From an uncultured Lachnospiraceae bacterium (GTDB lineage: Bacteria > Bacillota > Clostridia > Lachnospirales > Lachnospiraceae), in NCBI GenBank assembly GCA_910583615.1, contig CAJTXP010000024.1, positions 1 through 56,075 on the forward strand: 56,075 bases of DNA, in the 5' to 3' direction. Under the pieces are notes generated by a model. That model saw nothing but the letters and a program-made list of their open reading frames with translations, did no database searches and was not told the origin of the DNA. The stretch's first letter is position 1. Each line of letters begins with the position of its first letter. This document shows positions 52,982-56,075 of the stretch, piece after piece. The position numbers and the translations under genes are program-made.

Positions 52982-53887
52982 ATGTCGCAGGAGGTAAAAA
53001 TCTGGTATGACGGTTTTACCTTTGGAAGCCGTACGGACATTTATAACCCATGGTCAATTCTGAACTATCTGGATAAAAAGAAAGCAGGAACCTACTGGGC
53101 AAACACCAGTTCTAACAGCTTGGCGGGAAAGCTTGTCAGAGAAGGGAGCTTGGATATCAAGCAGGAGTTTGAAGATCTGATCTCCGGCCGATCCATTATA
53201 ACGCCTGTAGATGAACAGATTGTATACGGGGAACTGGATGGGAGCGAGGAAGGGATCTGGAGTCTTTTGCTGGCCAGCGGATATCTGCGGGTGGTCCGAT
53301 ATGAGGAATTTGGGGATGACGATGATGCAGGTGATCCGGAGTACGAGCTGTGCCTGACGAACCGTGAGGTAAACCGGATGTTCCGCACCATGGTGAAAGG
53401 ATGGTTCCGGAAAAGCAAAAGAGAATATCAGGGATTTATAAAAGCGCTGTTATCGGATGACCTGGAGACTATGAATTACTGTATGAACAAGGTGGCGCTG
53501 GCGACCTTCAGCAGCTTTGACACCGGGAAAAAACCTTCGGAGGCCGCGGAGCCGGAACGATTCTACCATGGGTTCGTGCTGGGGCTTCTGGTGGAGCTGT
53601 CTGACCGGTATACAGTGACTTCCAATCGAGAAAGCGGTTTTGGACGCTGCGATGTGATGCTGGAGCCGAAGCAGGATGACGACGCAGTGATTCTGGAATT
53701 CAAGGTACAGAATCCGGAGAAGGAAAAAGAACTTGCAGATACCGTGAAGGCGGCGCTTAAGCAGATTGATGACCGCAGATACGAGACCATGTTCGTATCA
53801 AAAGGAATCCCCAGAGAGAATATACGGAAATACGGCTTTGCTTTCTGCGGGAAGAAGGTGCTGATTGGAAGGGGCGCCATTTCGTAG
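52982..53887 (+). pseudogene. C-terminal half of an AAA-ATPase-like/PD-(D/E)XK nuclease-family protein
   Basis: About 300 residues of the PF09820/PF08011 family remain: the end of the ATPase part (VKIWYDGFTFGSRTDIYNPW, SILNYLDKKKAGTYWANTSS) and the whole nuclease-like domain (SGFGRCDVMLEPK, AVILEFKVQNPEKEKELAD). The N-terminal Walker A and B part of about 240 residues is deleted; the promoter and ribosome-binding site of the original gene abut codon WYDGF directly. A start at ATG 52982 is possible but the usual Shine-Dalgarno lies after it. A perfect terminator follows. It may yield a short protein or be inert. Confidence 0.8.
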
Positions 53888-53899
53888 GACTACTTCAGG

Positions 53900-53938
53900 A
53901 TTCCGGGAAACGTTTTCAGACGGCTTCCCGGAATTTTT
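53900..53938 (+). terminator. terminator after the AAA/PD-(D/E)XK relic
   Basis: ATTCCGGGAA and TTCCCGGAAT are perfect 10-base inverted copies followed by a T run. Confidence 0.85.
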
Positions 53939-54013
53939 ATGCAAGCTATCTTGCACAATTCATCCATATCCCACTGTATTTGTGGAGAAAAAAATCATTC
54001 CGCGCCGGCTTTA

Positions 54014-54043
54014 TTGACCTTTTGCGTGATTTAAGGATACAAT
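54014..54043 (+). promoter_or_regulatory. promoter of the GH1 fragment
   Basis: TTGACC (54014-54019) and TACAAT (54038-54043) are 18 bp apart, about 36 nt before the start codon of the glycosidase fragment. Confidence 0.55.
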
Positions 54044-54078
54044 CAATCCAACAAATCAATCACAAGAACGGAACAGAG

Positions 54079-54444
54079 ATGAAGAAGGTTCAAAACACAT
54101 TTCCTGATAATTTTCTATGGGGCAGCGCGATTGCGGCAAATCAGGCCGAAGGCGCCTGGCAGGAGGACGGCAAGGGGCTGGATATTTCCTGCGGATTTGC
54201 CCACGGCATTAAACATGACTACGATCCGGAAAAATTTTATCCGACTCATGAGGCCATCGATTTTTATCATCGTTATAAAGAGGATCTGGCTTTGATGGAA
54301 GAGATGCATTTCAGGGCGTTCCGCATTTCCATCAACTGGTCGAGGATGTGTATGGAAGGTGGAGAAATCTCTTTTTATCTTCTTTTGCACGGCGTAATAC
54401 TGGTAATTTTTGAAAATACTAAAATGGGCGCAGAAAAGCAGTAA
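54079..54444 (+). pseudogene. 6-phospho-beta-glucosidase (GH1), N-terminal fragment
   Basis: The first about 92 codons encode the start of a glycoside hydrolase family 1 protein (NTFPDNFLWGSAIAANQAEG, EAIDFYHRYKEDLALMEEMH, FRISINWSRM). At that point the frame loses similarity and runs 30 codons to a stop. The catalytic Glu residues, which lie near positions 170 and 370, are missing. A promoter is retained upstream. It is a clear truncation. Confidence 0.8.
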
Positions 54445-54465
54445 ATCTTCTTCAGATTTACTGCT
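54437..54465 (-). terminator. terminator downstream of the SnoaL-like gene
   Basis: AGCAGTAAATCT and AGATTTACTGCT are perfect 12-base inverted copies with a 5-nt loop. Read on the minus strand they are followed by a T-rich tract, so the hairpin most likely ends the minus-strand SnoaL-like gene. Confidence 0.7.
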
Positions 54466-54535
54466 TCATGTGCCGCTGCAGGGCGGCAGGATAACCAATT
54501 TTTACAGGAGTTCAGTGTATTCAATCGGAGATTAT

Positions 54536-54890
54536 TTATTCAACAGGCAGATTGTGCTGCTTCAAAAAGGATAGTTTATCCCAATAACCTCTCTGGAACA
54601 GAATTTCCATTAACAACATGGAAAAATCCACAACCTCTTAATCCTAAAGGGTCTTTCCATTCTAAAATCGCCCACTGACCGTCTTCAAATATATTTTCCA
54701 CAATAGCTGTCATATCTGCTATTGCAAATTCTTCTGTAAACATTGCATGAATTGCTTCAATTCCTACAACAGGTTCGTTGGTTACCTGGTGATTCGTTGC
54801 ATTTTTATGATAAAGGCTTGTAATTGCTTCTACGTCATGATTATTAAAGGCATCTACCCATTTACACACTACTTCTTTAGGTCTTAACAT
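54536..54890 (-). pseudogene. SnoaL-like (NTF2-fold) protein, frameshifted near its end
   Basis: The intact frame runs from 54890 to a stop at 54576 (104 residues) and shows a SnoaL-like small protein (VCKWVDAFNNHDVEAITSLY, NHQVTNEPVVGIEAIHAMF, WAILEWKDPLGLRGCGFFHV). The expected ending lies in another frame directly after it: FQRGYWDKLSFLKQHNLPVE and a stop at 54536. Loss of two T around 54603 would explain the break (a GTTTTC read as GTTC). GGAGG lies upstream of ATG 54890. The shortened protein lacks the last strand, or this is a sequencing error. Confidence 0.75.
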
Positions 54891-55125
54891 AATCCTTTTA
54901 CCTCCCAATTTCAATTAATTTTTGTAATTTTATCACATCTTCACTCCATGTTCAACGATCATGACAAGGCAAGATGGATATGCTGCCCGCTTGTACTGCG
55001 TTTCCAGCCACTTTGTTCCCCGATTCCTTTTTGCGTCCAGTTCTGAAAGTAATAAAAAAATACTTCCCCCTGCGTCCGCTCCGGCAGTCCTTGCTGTTTA
55101 TATGATATACTAAAAAATTGCAAAA

Positions 55126-55581
55126 TTAACTTTTGTCATTTCGTTTTAATGTGATGACTGCATGACATATTAAACCAAAGACAATAGAAAAGCAACCACC
55201 GCTAAATAATGACGCGCCCCATCCTGCTCCCGACATTGTTAAAAAGCCACCAACAAAGAAAATCCCAATGCCAAGAAATATGCCGACAGCGTAAAAAAGC
55301 CCAATTGCCATATCGTACTTATTAAACGGACTTTTTTCTTTTTCGTTGATTTCCATTTTTGTTATTACCTCCTTTGCGAAATCGTCCATGTGAACTCCAA
55401 AAAGAAAGCAAATCTTTTTTAACGTATTTAAATCGGGTTCATTGACATCTCTCTCCCAGTTTGATAATGCTTGCCGGGTAACATTTAATTTTCCGGCTAA
55501 TTCTTCCTGCGTCATACCCGATTGTGTCCGTAAATGGCGTATTTGCTTTCCCGTTGTAATTTCTGTCTGGTCTTTATTCAA
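55126..55581 (-). CDS. XRE-family helix-turn-helix regulator with membrane helices
   Basis: This protein of about 151 residues has an N-terminal Cro/CI helix-turn-helix (IRHLRTQSGMTQEELAGKLN, VTRQALSNWERDVNEPDLNT) and two C-terminal membrane helices (about 93-113 and 118-140; MAIGLFYAVGIFLGIGIFFV). Such membrane-tethered XRE proteins are common in Firmicutes. The start is a TTG at 55581, chosen because AAAGGAGG lies 11 nt upstream; another TTG at 55632 would extend it but lacks a site. Neighbours do not hint at its target. Confidence 0.82.
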   Translation of the reverse strand: MNKDQTEITTGKQIRHLRTQSGMTQEELAGKLNVTRQALSNWERDVNEPDLNTLKKICFLFGVHMDDFAKEVITKMEINEKEKSPFNKYDMAIGLFYAVGIFLGIGIFFVGGFLTMSGAGWGASLFSGGCFSIVFGLICHAVITLKRNDKS

Positions 55582-55841
55582 AACGAACGGTTCCTCCTTT
55601 CTGATACCGATTTTATCAGTAATATGTCGCAATAGCTAGAAATGAACACTTGCGTTGCGCAAGACATGATGTTGCATAGTATATATCTTGTGATTATATA
55701 TTGCCAGAAAAATATGATAAACGGCACATGGGACAAGGCTTTATGAGAGCAAAAATTTAGTGCCGTTTATATAAAAATATATGTGGCTCTTCAAGGGTGA
55801 TGGTGGGTAAAAAATACCCACAACCCCAGTGTTTATGCTGA

Positions 55842-56057
55842 CTAAGCGGCTTTAGGTTTTCTGTTGGGAAGCGGAACCCTCAAATCCGAGCAGACCAGAT
55901 ACACCATATCCAGCATGTTCTGGATGTTTCGGAAGCCATATGCCTTGCGGACGATCAGCTTGATCTTATTGTTAGTTGCTTCAATCCGTGCGTTGCTCAT
56001 CCCCAGCCTGATGGTATTCAGTGATTTTGTCAAGATTAGTTGACACATTTTCCTCAA
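55842..56057 (-). mobile_element. ISL3-type transposase, C-terminal piece
   Basis: About 60 residues match the end of ISL3-family transposases (NTIRLGMSNARIEATNNKIK, LIVRKAYGFRNIQNMLDMVY). The rest would lie beyond the right edge, but a stop codon occurs in the same frame near 56072, so the gene may be broken. No terminal inverted repeat can be checked inside the window. The stop is close to several other gene remnants, suggesting IS activity in this zone. Confidence 0.7.
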
Positions 56058-56075
56058 GGATTTTGTATCCTATGC

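Overview
The window looks like the chromosome of a spore-forming, gut-type Firmicute of the Lachnospiraceae (Clostridia). The clues are strong Shine-Dalgarno sequences, a spmA spore-maturation gene, LPXTG pilus proteins with a class C sortase, and a corrinoid-dependent methyl-transfer system of the acetogen O-demethylase kind. This assignment is inference from gene content; no rRNA, tRNA or CRISPR was seen.

Layout. (1) 1-2730: a DUF4143 ATPase and a Phd/ParE toxin-antitoxin pair. (2) 2810-7114, all minus strand: a RACo-type corrinoid activator with its own [2Fe-2S] domain, a DUF2284 metal-binding protein, a stand-alone PucR C-terminal HTH piece, a FadR-type regulator and an unknown gene. (3) 7268-9469: a MATE exporter and TrmO. 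(4) 9631-25519: a large surface-appendage locus. It starts behind two near-identical 26-bp palindromes and holds a coiled-coil protein, signal peptidase I, a 1682-residue LPETG adhesin with 14 HxHxxxC units and a VWA domain, an LPSTG major pilin, a class C sortase, an unanchored pilin-like protein, two SipW-type exported (TasA-like) proteins, two membrane-anchored surface proteins, a SipW/ER-type signal peptidase and a BTAD (SARP-type) regulator. (5) 25683-33510: an accessory region bounded by spmA sequences. Complete spmA is followed by an AT-rich ATPase/partner pair, a 5'-truncated second spmA copy, a stretch of remnants and small genes (LysR, broken aldo-keto reductase, holin-like protein, HTH protein, DUF5104-like lipoprotein), and a third spmA 3' relic that keeps a terminator hairpin. 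(6) 33514-37774: a PHP-domain enzyme, gene relics, a GLUG-repeat protein, a lipoprotein and a pRiA4b-ORF3-like protein. (7) 37845-52561: a MATE exporter, two full-length PucR regulators and a corrinoid methyltransferase region (GPH transporter, URO-D methyltransferase, arylamine N-acetyltransferase, Fe-S old-yellow-enzyme, YjiH membrane protein, RACo lacking ferredoxin, methyl-THF methyltransferase, corrinoid protein). (8) 52624-56075: decaying genes (AAA/PD-DEXK relic, GH1 fragment, frameshifted SnoaL protein), an XRE membrane regulator and an ISL3-type transposase piece.

How the genes fit together. In region 7 the URO-D protein would move a methyl group from an unknown methylated substrate to the corrinoid protein. 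The methyl-THF transferase would pass it to tetrahydrofolate, and RACo would re-reduce inactivated corrinoid. The transporters, NAT and flavoenzyme suggest an aromatic or xenobiotic substrate, which is inference. In region 4 two export routes meet in one transcriptional unit: sortase-anchored pilins, and SipW-processed TasA-like fibre subunits with a dedicated peptidase.

Most notable observations: the metal-site-like repeats of the adhesin; the twin palindromes before the pilus locus; the threefold spmA tail bounding cargo; a tandem ~110-bp structured repeat before yjiH whose collapsed short form sits before the methyl-THF transferase gene; and several genes that are visibly truncated or frameshifted.
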